From NCBI GenBank assembly GCA_948567375.1, contig OX419757.1:2790001-2854000 (forward strand): DNA of 64,000 bases. The letters are read 5' to 3'. Numbering within the stretch: the first letter of the stretch is position 1; each line of letters opens with the position of its first letter. A program made the position numbers and the translations under genes. Under the pieces are notes generated by a model that was not told the origin of the DNA, did no database searches, and saw nothing but the letters and a program-made list of their open reading frames with translations. This DNA is from Lunularia cruciata. Its lineage: Eukaryota; Streptophyta; Marchantiopsida; Lunulariales; Lunulariaceae. This document shows, in pieces, positions 43,610 to 55,400 of this stretch.

Positions 43610-46600
43610 GATTCCCTGCATAGCATTTGAGCTTGGTCAGACTAAAAGGTTGCTTAGAGCACCGAACTAGAAAAGCGTCGCCCGCTACTAACCTATTATA
43701 ACAACTACGTTATGTATCGAGGTCATGCACTGGCTAGCGTAAATTTTATTTTTTTTTCTAGTTTCTTCAAGGATGGTTCTTCTTTCATAGAAGCAAATAA
43801 GTTGAAAGCTTCATCTGTGTCTTGCTTTGTATCCCGTGCTACAAACTCATGGGCACCGCACGACACAGGTATTGGAGAAGTGTAAACTCCTAAATGTGAC
43901 AGTGCCATATTGTGTAAACCAAGGAGTTACATGCCAATCCTTCTTCATTGCCCGTAATTCATCGGCCATTGCATTCTGATAAGCTAAAGAGGTTAATGCA
44001 ATCGCACTTGTTGTGTACAGGATTCGTAAATCCTTGCAAGCTGAAGGCCTCAAACAATAGAGATGGTGGTCCCAAGCTAGATAGTCACCAAGCTGAGATT
44101 TGATCGGGAAGGTGTTTGAGAGAAGAACGATACGTCTATCCGCGCTCGGGCCTATAAACCTTAACCTCATCGTTCAAGACGGACACGGAGGTATCGGAAT
44201 CCTTCTGGTAATGATTGCTAAAATCATCTAATTGTGCACAATTGAACGTGCCAATGATTGTCATGGGATGGTTTTCTCCTAGTTCTTGATGTTGATATCG
44301 TGGAGTTTTGCAGGGTAACCTATGAAGAAACGAAATTGTGATTATCCGGTCTTGCCAAGTAAAAGGATGATTCCTGACTATTAAAGTAAAACCTAATGAA
44401 TTTCAATCAAGATGACCTTTTGGTATTAGCTGCCGCAAAGGATCCATGGCGGGATTATGTTTTGGGTCGAGGGGATTGTTTAGTTCAGTAGTATGGCGTG
44501 GAGAAAAAGATATAACTTAATGAATTTCAATCAAGATGACCTTTTGCGGATAGCTGACGCAAGGATCCATGGCGGGATTATGTTCTGGGTCGAGGGGATT
44601 GTTTACTTCAGTAGTATGGCGTGGAGAAAAAACAGCTCTGGTTAAAGGTTTTCTTGTATATTGAAGATTGGAGATATCCATTTCATGGCTTGAAAACTCG
44701 AGTATCGAGTCGCACATACCCATCCATTCTAGCCCCAGTGTCTTTGACCATGTTTTGTGGAATGCTTGACCTGTTTGTGGAATGCGTATAATGTTCTGTA
44801 AATACATCTTTGAAGATAAGCTGTGAGAATTTGCAATATCTCGCATTTGAGCCCCACCTGTTCTCTTGAATCATAAATGATGGGATAGTTGCCTGCCTGG
44901 ATTTGACCAGTGAACGTCCGAAAGTTCAGAATCATGGGGAAAATTTACGAATAGATGATAGTGGATGGCAACTTATCTCGTAAGACATCTGAGAAACAAC
45001 GTTGAAGCAGAGGCCATCACAGGTAAGGCCCTGTTGATCGGTTGCTCAGGAAAAGGTTGAATGTAGAGATCAATTATCGCGCTTTTTTGTGGTGTAAGAG
45101 CCGAATTGCGCACAGGATCAGAGAAAAACTTATCAACACGATAGGCCAGCCACAGTTTAACGAGTGTAAGCGATTTCCTACAAAGCAAGGTATCAAGGCG
45201 GGCAGATTGGCTACTGTTTACGCGCCGCACAGACCAAACCTCAGAAATCTTTCTTACTGCATCACTGGTATCTCCTGTAAACTATGTCTGTGATCGCACC
45301 TATTATTTGTATCTAACATTTGGCAAACAATACTGAGTGGCCACTTATAGACGGTGACTAAGCCTGCATAACTGTTCTAGTCAGGCCCTGAAACTAAACA
45401 GCTAGACTATGGTAGGAAGAAAAGAACGGTAAATTCGCAGACATTGTTGTGTTCAGTAAAACCTGAGTTTTCTCAACCTATTGATAAAACTGGCTAAGCT
45501 TAACCTGGCAAATCAGCAAGAGACCTAGGAGCAGCAGGTGCTATAATCCGGGATATTTCTCTACAAAAATGAGGGTCACCGCTTGACTCGACAATCTCTC
45601 TTCACGGCCTAATCTCGCCAACGATGCCCGCAATTAGGATTGCAGCACACGAAAAACAATGTCATACCCTCCTCTCCTCTCGAAGTTGCCTGCATCAATT
45701 CGTACCAAAAACTGGTTAGCTCCAATTTTCACAGTCGATCCAAACCAGGGTTTTCAGATCCCTGAAGGGTCAAACTAGGCAAAAAATGTTGAGATATTGA
45801 ACCTGAAATTGACTGGACCAGAAGTACCTGGAAGAAAACAGCCTCCCCATGCTTGCAGTTTGCACAGCGGACAGATTTCGTGCGGGGAAGAGTGGGATCG
45901 GACGCAACGTCTTGCAACACCTGGGTGCGCTCATCAGCACTGTGGAGCACTTCGTTACGGTAGACACAGTTGTTGTCTGCCACCTCCTGAAAAAGGCAAC
46001 AAAACCTTGATAAACCAACTCTTCAAAGCAAACCACGTACTTGCTAAGGCAATAGACCCAGCCTACCAGGCTACGAGATCCCGTGAAACTCCCGATTATT
46101 TTTCCCCTAATTCAACCCTCCCCACCATGAGGTCAAAACCCTACCTGATGATCACAATTTCGACAAGCGTAGAGGAGTATCTTCTGATCCCGGTCTTCAC
46201 GAGGATACAATATATTGTTACTGCGAAAACGCCACATCTCCACGCGTATGAGGAACGAAGCAATCCCGTATTCCACTCAATAAAGCAGCATAAACCAGAC
46301 TTAAAAAACCAATTTGAGGGTTTAAGGCGGCAAAACTCTGTTATGTCAAATTGGGATCCAAAATGCGTCTTAAGAACTCACCACTCCCGGCAAAACTTCA
46401 TGGTACTCATGGCTGCAGGAACAGCACGACGACTGGAGAATCAGGAAGAAATTGCTGACACACTCTGCTTCTGCTGAGGCGACAGAAAGCCAGCGAATTC
46501 ACGCACTGAAATCGAAGTTCAAAGGCCTCTGCTGTTTCAACATAATCTGTACCGATTTCCAAACCCCAGGCACAAGAAAGATCAACAGACGAGGCAAGTC

Positions 46601-47432
46601 AATGAGTGGATTGAATAGAAGAATGAATTGAAGGGTCTCGCACTACAGCAGCGTTGAAAGGACTCAGGGAGAGATCCCTTGACCACATTCACAATCATGA
46701 GACGTTCTCGACAACCGATAGCTGATGGACGCTTCCTCACGGTGCGTGGTCAATAGTTTACATCCATGCGTCAGTTGTACCGTCCTACGTGTATGTCCTG
46801 TAGAAAGTGCCAATGAGCATGGTACTAAACGAGTCCACATCATGCTGTGCGGCCAGACGCTTGCCATGTCAGCATTAACCTGCCAGGGTATGACTTGGGG
46901 TTCTGCCGGTCAGCATGGCGGACGACGAGTTCACATCATTCGAGCTACAAGACTTGGCTTGGAGGTTCCTAGACTCAAGATGAAAATCTCGCCTGGCTCG
47001 CCAGGGTCGTCCGAGGATTTAGCTTCATTGGGTCCTCTAAACATTTCACAGTTTGATGGACTGTTTGTTCGATTGGGAGCATTTGACATATTTCTCTCTT
47101 TTAGTTTTCTGAATGCTTTTTGTTTACAATATTTTCCAATGATTTATGGTGTTGGCGAGGGAGTTCATTATGGCTTCCTGGTTCGAACCTCCTAACCTAA
47201 CCTAGATGATATAAAGCGCCTCGTTTCCCTTTCGTTTGAACTAGAACCTTCCACACGCGCAATTCTTCATAGGTTGATGGATAAGTAAAACGGATGACTT
47301 GTATAGTAAAACAACAACGATTTCGAAGATCCTATTAAGTTATGCAAGGATAAAACTTAAGCTCCAATAGCATCGGAATGATAAGTATGTCATACCGGAC
47401 CTATCTACGATATTAGAGCTATCTAAATAGTC
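43610..47432. repeat. Segmental duplication unit 2 (unoccupied insertion site)
   Basis: Counterpart of 13,852-17,483 plus 38,973-39,083. The empty site for the gypsy array is TTTCGAAGATCCTATTAAG at 47,322-47,340. It carries the second NRPB9 gene. A 3' part absent from unit 1 (about 43,795-43,935) contributes to a minus-strand open stretch at 43,723-44,170, interrupted by one frame change, whose product I do not recognise. Confidence 0.93.
45609..46410 (-). CDS. NRPB9: RNA polymerase II subunit 9, copy 2 (4 exons, intact)
   Basis: Minus-strand exons 46410-46382, 46220-46145, 45986-45828 and 45689-45609 encode 114 aa with the same splice sites and TAG stop as the copy at 15.75-16.56 kb. It has Ala63 in [11 protein letters not shown], the residue I expect in the family, and Ala77 in the C-terminal zinc ribbon (CANC). 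All zinc-binding cysteines are kept. The coding difference from copy 1 is two residues plus silent changes, while introns and flanks carry more differences. Both genes therefore look preserved after a fairly recent duplication. Confidence 0.95.
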
Positions 47433-49444
47433 ATGTCTAAGATTTGAGATACAAGAGATGTGAGATGAAAGATACAAATTTTCTGGGGACTCTCTCGCAT
47501 ATAGCACTTGAGTGAATAGTCTACTCTGTTTGTTTTTAAATTTCGGCTCCATTGGTATCTAGACTGAAGACTACGGAGAATTGAGTAGAAAGTTATAGGG
47601 ATTTTTAGGGTTTATAATGATTATTACACATTGAGAGTGATGGGTCAAAGTTTTCAATATTAATCTCTTAGTATTCATGCTACAATTCCATGAGAACTTA
47701 GTTCTGAAATTTTAGAGATTGGAATTGAAAATTATGAGTTTATAGTTTTTAGGGTTTGGACAGATTGTATTTTCTCATATGAGTTGAGATGTGAGAGATT
47801 GTGATTTTGCAAGTATGAAAAGAGATAGAGAGGAGCATCGTGTGTTATTACCATTATTCTTGTGCTAGCCATGACTACACTTTCCCATGTGGGGCTGCTC
47901 AAAGCGGCTCGAGCACCATGCTCGATGTGTCACCGACGCTTTATCTCACAAGGGATAAAGACCCATGTGGGAAGGATGCACAAGGACTATGATTGGACCA
48001 CCTGGGATGCTCACATGAGGGCGAGCAACCACATTGACAATGGTGACACTCTTGATTATGCACGATTCTTCTATCCATTTGTTGAATCATTCCATGGGTA
48101 CAGATCAAGTTGTGGGAGTGGTTAGCTTCTTAGGTGAGTTGCAATTTGGGTTAATTGAGACTAGTTTTCCATGTCCATATCTATTTTATAGGGTACCGCG
48201 TACATTCCATGATGAGACTAGACATGTTTTTTGCATACCACTTGATCATTTGGCACGTGATCCCTTGGACGAGTTAGCATGGTTCCTATTCCTCTTACTC
48301 CCTCATTGGTGTCTTCATTATGCTAGAGGGAGACATGCGGGGTATAAAGAGGTGGCTACTGGATTTCATCAATTCCGAGTGGGGGATTGGGCGGCACTAT
48401 AGGAAGAGACTATTAGGGCTGCAAATTTTAAGAGATAGGTTTTGCCATAGGATACCAAAAAATCCACTTAATTATGATAGTATAGGACATTGGATCAAGC
48501 GAGAGAGTTTAGTAGAGTAGCATGAGCGCTACACCCTTTGTCTATGGCTAGTCCTACTGATGAGACTATCTCTTCCTTACGCTCACTACATCCTATGGCA
48601 AGAGAAGGATTACCACTAGAGATCTTAGATTATCAACCTGAGTAGCTTTTATGTCTTGATAGGTCACTTTTTGCACAAGCATTATGCATTGCCTCTCGCC
48701 TTTCCTCAAGAGGCTTGTCAAGAATGGTATATGAGTATCTTAGATATTGCTTTTAGGTAGATGATCCTTCTAGTGGTTTTACCCCATTGTTTTAGGTGGT
48801 TGCAATAGTAGCAAGAGGAGATATTCATATGTATGTTAGTTAGGTGTTAGGTGCTAGTTTATTTCTAGCAATGAAGAAGGACATGGAGGGCATTAGATCA
48901 ATTGCTATTGGAGAGATCTTTTTGCATTGGTCATTGCACCATTTTCCTTCAACATCATTCTCACTCTTGACAACACCTCAATCTAGATTAGTTTGGAGTA
49001 GCTACACCTGGAGGATGTGAAGCTATATCTCTAGGTATTAGGGCACTCTTAGATATCCATCCAAAGTAGGTTGTCCTACATGTGGATGTTGAGAATGCTT
49101 TTAATAGCATCTCACAAGCATTCTTTAGAGAGCTTAGGGAGGCTAGTGGATCCTAGGTGAGTCTTATTCCTTTTGTGCGGTCTTTTTCTAGCTCTCTTGC
49201 TTCCCTTTACTACCAACACAATTGTTCACATGAAGGAGTCACCGTCTTGGAGTCAATTGTTGGTACATGTCATGAAGATCCTTTAGGGAGACCCTTTTTT
49301 TCCATGGCTCACTTTGAAGCTCTCTTATCTACTATGTTGGCCATACCAAGTTGTGTATTTCACTCCTTGGCAGATGATACACACATAGTGGGCCATGTAG
49401 ATTAGACAAGGTAGGTCTTTGACCACTTGACTACTGAGCTACAT
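47433..49444 (+). mobile_element. Non-LTR retrotransposon copy with zinc finger and RT
   Basis: The leader (47,433-47,860) matches the reverse complement of 1,440-1,870. The coding part opens at about 47,862 with a C-x2-C...H-x4-H finger (CSMCHRRF...KTHVGRMH, about 47,918-47,985). Reverse transcriptase motifs follow: VDVENAFNSI (about 49,082-49,112), a decayed RQGDPLGGPLF (about 49,260-49,300) and LADDTHIVG (49,369-49,395), the catalytic A-D-D box. Stops and frameshifts make it inactive. The solo LTR at 49,445 cuts it just after DHLTTEL. Confidence 0.8.
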
Positions 49445-49930
49445 TGTTACAATATGGAGTTTACTAATGAGTTATTTGAGGCTAATAAAGTAGAAAACAA
49501 ACCAAATTAGCCTAGACTATTCTAGAAGTATCTAGAAAGCTACTTAGTACCTTCCAAGCATTGGTTAACATGCATGCCAAGAGGTGACTTCTAGGAAGAA
49601 GCTTCTTGGGAAGTTTCTTGGCTAGCTTAGCTTGCACTGCAAGTAGGTAATTTCTAGAAGGAAGCTTCTTGGAAGCTTCCAACTAGCTTAGCTAGCATGC
49701 CAAGTAGAGAGCTTCTAGAAAGAAGCTTCTTGAGAAGCTTCTCGATTAACTTGGCATGCATTCCAAGAAGGTGGCTTTAAGAAGCTTATTAGAAAGCTCT
49801 AAAGAGACTTGTATGTTGCTTATAAATACCAAAGCCCAAGTTAATATTAGCCATTCAGATTTTCCCTTATTCAAGTGTCTCAATCTGATCTTCCACTCCG
49901 TTCTTTCTCTCCTTGGTCTGGTCTTTTACA
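49445..49930 (+). mobile_element. Solo LTR of the chromodomain gypsy family
   Basis: Runs from TGTTACAATATGGAG to GGTCTTTTACA, matching the LTRs of the element at 50,100-55,750. It has the same AAGCTTC-rich repeats and is about 486 bp. I do not see matching target duplications (TACAT left, CAAGG right), so one flank may have been altered. Confidence 0.8.
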
Positions 49931-50099
49931 CAAGGAGTACCACTCTCACTCTCATACTTTGTAGCATATTTTAAACATTGTGTGTCCATTGCTCTATAGA
50001 GTGCAGTGGTTGGTGCATCCATGAGAGACCAATCATACTAAGTGATGCTTCTTTGGATGCTCTAGTTGTTTGTAGACCGGACGACTTGCATAGCTTGGA
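49931..50099. repeat. Repeat-like target sequence of the chromovirus insertion
   Basis: This stretch, continued at 55,756-55,880 after the inserted element, resembles 60,560-60,850 (shared words around GATGCTTCTTTGGATG and GGGGCTTAGCC). It therefore looks like an older repeat into which the element inserted. No gene seen. Confidence 0.5.
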
Positions 50100-50839
50100 T
50101 GTAACAATATGGAGTTTAGCAATGAAGTTAATTAGGGCTAACAAAGTAGTGAATGGGCCAAATTAGCCTAGAATATTCTAAAAGTATCTAGGAAGCTTTT
50201 TGGGAAGCTTCCTAGCTAGCTAAGCTTGCATCCCAAGTAGGTAGTTCTAAAAGGAAGCTTCCAACTAGCTTAGCTTGCACGGCAAGTAAGCGACTTCTTG
50301 AAGGAAACTTCTTGAGAAGCTTCTCGGTTAACTTGGCTTGCACTCCAAGAAAGTGGCTCAAGGAAACTTCCTGAGAAGCTTCTCAAGAGCCTTGTATGCT
50401 CCCTATAAATACCAAAGCCTAAGCTCATGCTAGGTATCTAGAGTTTCCCTCATTCAAGTGTCCCAATGTGATCTTCCATTCTTTTATGTCTCTCCTTGGT
50501 CTTGGGTCTTTTACAATGGTATTAGAGTTGAAATGGGATGGATGGAATTTATAGACCATCAAATCTATTTTCACCAAACTATTGAGATTTTCATATTTGG
50601 GTGCTACCCAAGCATCAATTCACATAGTTCATCACCTCACATTTTAGGCAAAATTGTCTAAATGCAATCACCTTGTTTGAGGAACTCTTGGCACTTCAGA
50701 TTGTAACTTATGGAGAATGGTGGATATGTTGCATCTATGTATTAGTAAATTAGATAAAATTGGGGGTCGTGTGATATAGTAGTATCCATGGAGGCAATGC
50801 CCAAGGTTATCATTACTATACAATAACAAATCAAGCACC

Positions 50840-52140
50840 TTACTTGATTGTTAGACAAACGAGACCAACAACAATCAGAGCACGTAGAGAGAGTACCATT
50901 TCAAGAAGGAGAAGACCGAATCCAATTTCCAAAACCCAAGGTATTTGATGGCAAGAATCTCTTGAGCATAGTGGAGAATTTTGTCTTTGATTGTGAACAT
51001 TATTTTAAGGTTACAAATCTTCAAGATGAATAGAAGTTTTTTTTTCTTAACTTCAAGCAAATTGGACGGAGCAGCAAAGCTATAGTGGCGATTTCAAGCA
51101 GAGTGAGCTGAAAAGCAGTTTGTTGCACCAATCTTGACATGAGAAGAATTCAAGGGTGCAATAATTAGGTGATTCCAAGTGATAAATGCTATAGAGTTGC
51201 ACAAGATAAGGTGGTAGAGTTGAAGTAGGTTGGTTCTGGAAGAAGCTACATCATGCAATTCTAGACACAACTATGCAAATTCCAAATATAATGGATGGTG
51301 ACGCTCTGGATCAATTTTTGAGTGACTTGAAGTCACAAACCAAATTAGAAGTAACTATGCGAGAGCTAAAATACTTGGAAGAAGCCATGAAACTAGTAGA
51401 GCACTTTGATTCCTTGGTTGCAACAACTTGGTCTTGACCTTGACCTTCACAAAACCAACTAGCACATTACCATATGTGTGGAGGAGCCTGCACCGGTGGA
51501 GATTAATGCCATCCAACAAAGACCACTTGGTATAGCGGATCAAGAAAGATTATGGCAAATGGCGGTTGCTTTTATTGTTGCCATATTAGACATTGCATTG
51601 TTGAATGTCCACTCAAGAATGAGCAATCTTGACAAATCGCCCAAATGGATATTATGGAGCATAGTGATCAAGAAAATGAAGAATCCCAATAGGAGATTTT
51701 GAGCTGCCTATTAGGAACTTGATTAATTCCAATGGGATTGAAGGCTTGACCTATGCAAGTTTGCTCACTTGTAAGGTATGATATGTGATCATGGTTGTAG
51801 GATTTTGGTTGATTTTGGAAGTTCAAAAAACATGTCTATGCAATTAACAAAGGAATTGAGTATACCTATCAAGCCAATAATTGGAAGTAGATTGATGATA
51901 GTGGATGGTAGAAAGAGTTCTGCATTTTGTACCTTATATCCTATTACCTTCAAGATTGGGATGAGTATTTGGACTGTATGAGGTTTGTAGTGGCATCTCT
52001 ACACTATGATGTTATTTTGGGTTTGCCATGATGTGAATATCATAAGGTTCAATTTGATTGGAACCAAAGACAAATTCAAATACAACACCAAGGTAGGAAT
52101 TTTTTATTAGGTTGTTTGGCACCTTTGAGTAAGACACCTA
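50840..52140 (+). pseudogene. Gag and protease of the chromovirus
   Basis: Gag begins near RVPFQEGEDRIQFPKPKVFDG (about 50,890-50,950), followed by a capsid-like, stop-rich stretch. The Gag-PR junction carries a remnant at about 51,478-51,560. The protease active site reads ILVDFGSSKNMS at about 51,796-51,831 (D-x-G-S-S, where D-S-G-S-S is usual). Confidence 0.75.
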
Positions 52141-52160
52141 AGATTAGTCAGTTCTAAGAT

Positions 52161-52340
52161 ATGAAGTTTGTTAGGAAAGCAATCATAAAACAAGCTTTGA
52201 AGGAAGATAAGTCCCATGATGGGAAGTTTGTCAAGAAAGCAACCATAGAGCAAGCTTTGAAGGAAAATAAGTCCCTAGATGAGAAGTTTGTGAGTGAAGT
52301 AGCAATAGAGCAAGCTTTGGAGGAAGATAAGTCTATTTTG
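52161..52340 (+). repeat. 60-bp (20-residue) repeat, three units, between protease and RT
   Basis: Three in-frame units of the pattern KFV-x-KA-x-I-x-QALKEDKS-x-D follow each other in an open frame (52,161-52,418). They are charged and probably helical. Units differ by several bases each, so the repeat was present while the element was active. Confidence 0.88.
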
Positions 52341-52429
52341 TGGTATAGGTCAAGCCAATTACACAAGGAGAATTTGAGAAGGGTCAAGAGCATCATCAAG
52401 CAATGGTTGATCAAATAGTTTAGGAGTTT

Positions 52430-53830
52430 TCGGACATATTTCTGGATGATATGCCAAAGTGATTACCCTTCAATTGTGGTATGCCCTTCAAAATGGAGTT
52501 ATTGCCAAGGAGTACTAATGAGTAGACCAATCTATCGGCTCTCACCAAAAGAGTTAGAGGAATTGCAAACAACACTTATGGAGTTGTTGGAGAAGGATTT
52601 CAAAAAACATAGTACATCTCCTTGGGAATCACCAATACTATTTTTTTCCAAAGAAGGATGGAGTACTTTGTTTTTGTATTGATTATTGTAAGTTCAATCA
52701 ACAAATGAAGAATGCATATCCCTTGCCTCAAATTGATGACTTGCTTGATCAAGTGGTTGGAGCACAATACTTCTCCAAGTTGGATCTTCATAATGGCTAT
52801 TAGCAAACCCCCTTTGATAGGAAGGATGTGCAAAAGATTGTCTTTTGAATGGAGAGTTCTACCTTTTGGGCTCACTAATGCTCTAGTAGTCTTCATGGAT
52901 TAGATGCATCGAGTATTGGATGGACTACTGGACCAATACATGGTAGTGTTCTTAGATAAAATTTTGGATGGAGGTAGCATAACATAGCAAGATGGAGGTA
53001 GAACAAATAAATCATGTATGGAAGGTCCTAAGGCGACTACGTCAATGGAAGTTTTATTGTAAGAAGTCAAAGTGTGCCTTTTGGTAGAAAGAAGTCACCT
53101 TCTTGGGTCACAAGATCTTATCAAAAGGGATCAAGATGGAAGAGGAGAAAATCAAGGCTTTTATTGATTGGCCTACTCCAAAGGATGCCATAAAGGTGCA
53201 AGCATTTAATGGATTAGCAAGTTTTAACCGATGGTTCATCCACTATTACATGCATTTGGCAACACCATTGACCAACCTCTTGGGGAAAAACTCAAGCTTT
53301 TAATTGATTGCAAAGAGGCATTCCAAAAGTTAAAACATATGGTGTCTTCAAGACCCATTCTTCAACCATATGATTCTCAACTATCTTGTGTGGTTGACTT
53401 CAATGCTTCCAACTTTCAACAATCACAAAGAGGCATTCCAAAAGTTAAAACATATGGTGTCTTCAAGACCCATTCTTCAACCATATGATTCTCAACTATC
53501 TTGTGTGGTTGACTTCAATGCTTCCAACTTTGCTATTGGAGTTGTGTTGTAGTAAGAATTCCTATATGGGTTACATCTCATTGCCTTTGTGTCTTGCCTA
53601 TTAAACACCATAGAAAGGAATTACTCTGCACAAGATCAAGAACAACTAGAAAATGGTATATGCCACCAAGGTATAGAGGCATTATCTCTTAGGAAAGCAG
53701 GTGATCATGTGAACCGATCAGAAACCCTTGTTGCAAACATTACATTTGGAACACATGAGGAGTCAACATTATCGATGGGAGGAGAAACTCCAATTTTTTG
53801 ACATCAAACTTAAGTACAAACCAAGTTGGT
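52430..53830 (+). pseudogene. pol: Reverse transcriptase and RNase H of the chromovirus
   Basis: RT motifs include LSPKELEELQ (about 52,540), IDYCKFNQQ (about 52,678-52,704), AYPLPQIDDLLDQ and FSKLDLHNGY (about 52,770-52,800), RVLPFGLTNA (52,855-52,885), and FLGHKI at about 53,100. The YxDD box is degraded near 52,950. RNase H starts near 53,360 (CVVDFNASN) and contains a 115-bp tandem duplication. Frame breaks are frequent. Confidence 0.85.
53311..53531. repeat. Recent 115-bp tandem duplication inside RNase H relic
   Basis: The block starting CAAAGAGGCATTCCAAAAG at 53,311 is repeated from 53,426 to 53,531 without any difference that I see. It lies in already dead coding sequence, so it is a young, neutral event. 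Confidence 0.93.
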
Positions 53831-54059
53831 TCTATGTCATCCCTAATGCCTTATCATGATGACCTGATTTGAAGTATGTTCCTCTATCACGGCAATAATT
53901 ACAATGGTGTCAATCAACTCCAAGGTCCAAAATGAGTTTAGGTTAGCTCTACAACAAGATTCCTTCTTTCAGATGGTACATGGTTGTCTTGCAACATGTG
54001 ACAAGGAATATGACACCTTCTTCTTAAAGGAAGGCCTTCTATTCCATGAGGACCATATA

Positions 54060-55400
54060 TGTTCTAGCCAAGGGATTCTCTGACTTGTGCAACTCCAAGA
54101 AGCCCATGACTTACCAATTGTTGGTCACATGGGTATAGACAAGACCTTGGGTACCCCTCCAATGCCAATGGTGGTGGCACAACATGACACAAGATGTTAA
54201 AGAGTTTTTCTGATCATGTGAGAGCTGCCAATGCAACAAGGCCAACAACCAAAAACCAAGTGTACTCCTTCAACCACTCCCCATTCCATCTACTCAATGA
54301 AAACATGTGAGCTTGGATCTCATCACATCCTTGCCCAAGACAAAGCAAGGTCACACAACAATTGTGGCATTTTTGGATAAACTTAGTAAGAAAATCCATT
54401 TGGCACTAACCTTTGATATTGTGGATGCTCCAACATTGGCGTAGATCTACTTTGACACTATCTTCAAGCATCATAGGATGCCTCCTTTACTCATCTCTGA
54501 TCGTGATCCTCGATTCATTGGGAAATTTTGGCAAGTACTATTCTAGATACTTGGTACTAAGCTTGCTTTGTCCATGGCCTATAATCCTTAAATTGATGGA
54601 AAAAATATATGTGCAAATCACACCTTGGAGGATATGCTTTGTGCCTTTGTCAACATTCACCATACCAATTAAGATGAATGTCTTACAGCTACGGAGTTTG
54701 CATACAATAATTCCAAATAGGCAAGCACCAAATTCTCTCCTTTCTTCCTCAATTTTGGCCAAGATCCGCTTGTTCTTGATTCCTTTCTTGCTCTTCTTCC
54801 ATCTTATATCCCTCATACTTCCACCTTCTTGACCATCATATCCTAATCCCTCCAACAAGCCAAATCTAATCTCCTTGTTGCTTAGAATTAGTAGAAATAA
54901 TATGCGGATCACCATCATTGTGATCTCACCTTTCAAGTCAATGATAAGGTCATGCTCTCTTCTAGTAACCTACCCATCCCATTTGATACCCAAGTTCATA
55001 AACTCGCCCCTAATTGGATAGTACACTTTGATGTCACCCAAATCATCTCTCTTGTTGCTTATAGACTTACCTTGCCTTGCCTTGTCATATGTGCATCCAC
55101 CTTGTCTTTCACATTTCCAAGTTGAAACCCTTTGCTCCTAACCCATCTTTTCTTCCTCTTGTTCCAACCTCCTCTTCCTCTTATCCCTATCAATGATAAT
55201 GAGGAGTACAAAGTTGATAGTATCTTTGTTTCACCATATTCAATGAGGCCACCAACAACATATAGAGTACAAGGTCCTTTGGAAAGGGTGTCCCCTTCAT
55301 GATGCCACATGGGAACATCTTTCTCATCTCCAAAATGCACAAACAGCCATCCAAGAGTTTGAAGCTTCAATGGCAACGAGGAGGTCACCAACTACTAATG
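54060..55400 (+). pseudogene. Integrase and C-terminal chromodomain of the chromovirus
   Basis: Integrase shows the zinc-binding segment (HMGIDKTL near 54,128, CESCQ-like near 54,218), the core (SLDLITSLPKTKQG near 54,310; ISDRDPRFIGKFW near 54,495) and the C-terminal part to about 55,080. A proline-rich linker leads to a chromodomain at about 55,190-55,370, with DNEEYKVDSI, TYRVQ, DATWE and LQNAQTAIQEFE, reached through one frame shift. This identifies the element as a chromovirus. Confidence 0.85.

Noticed and set aside
49931-50099. Target duplication for the solo LTR at 49,445-49,930
   Set aside because: Flanking five bases (TACAT and CAAGG) do not match, so no duplication is claimed.
54538-55391. 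Minus-strand open frames inside the chromovirus integrase
   Set aside because: They are antisense shadows of the integrase and chromodomain frames on the plus strand.
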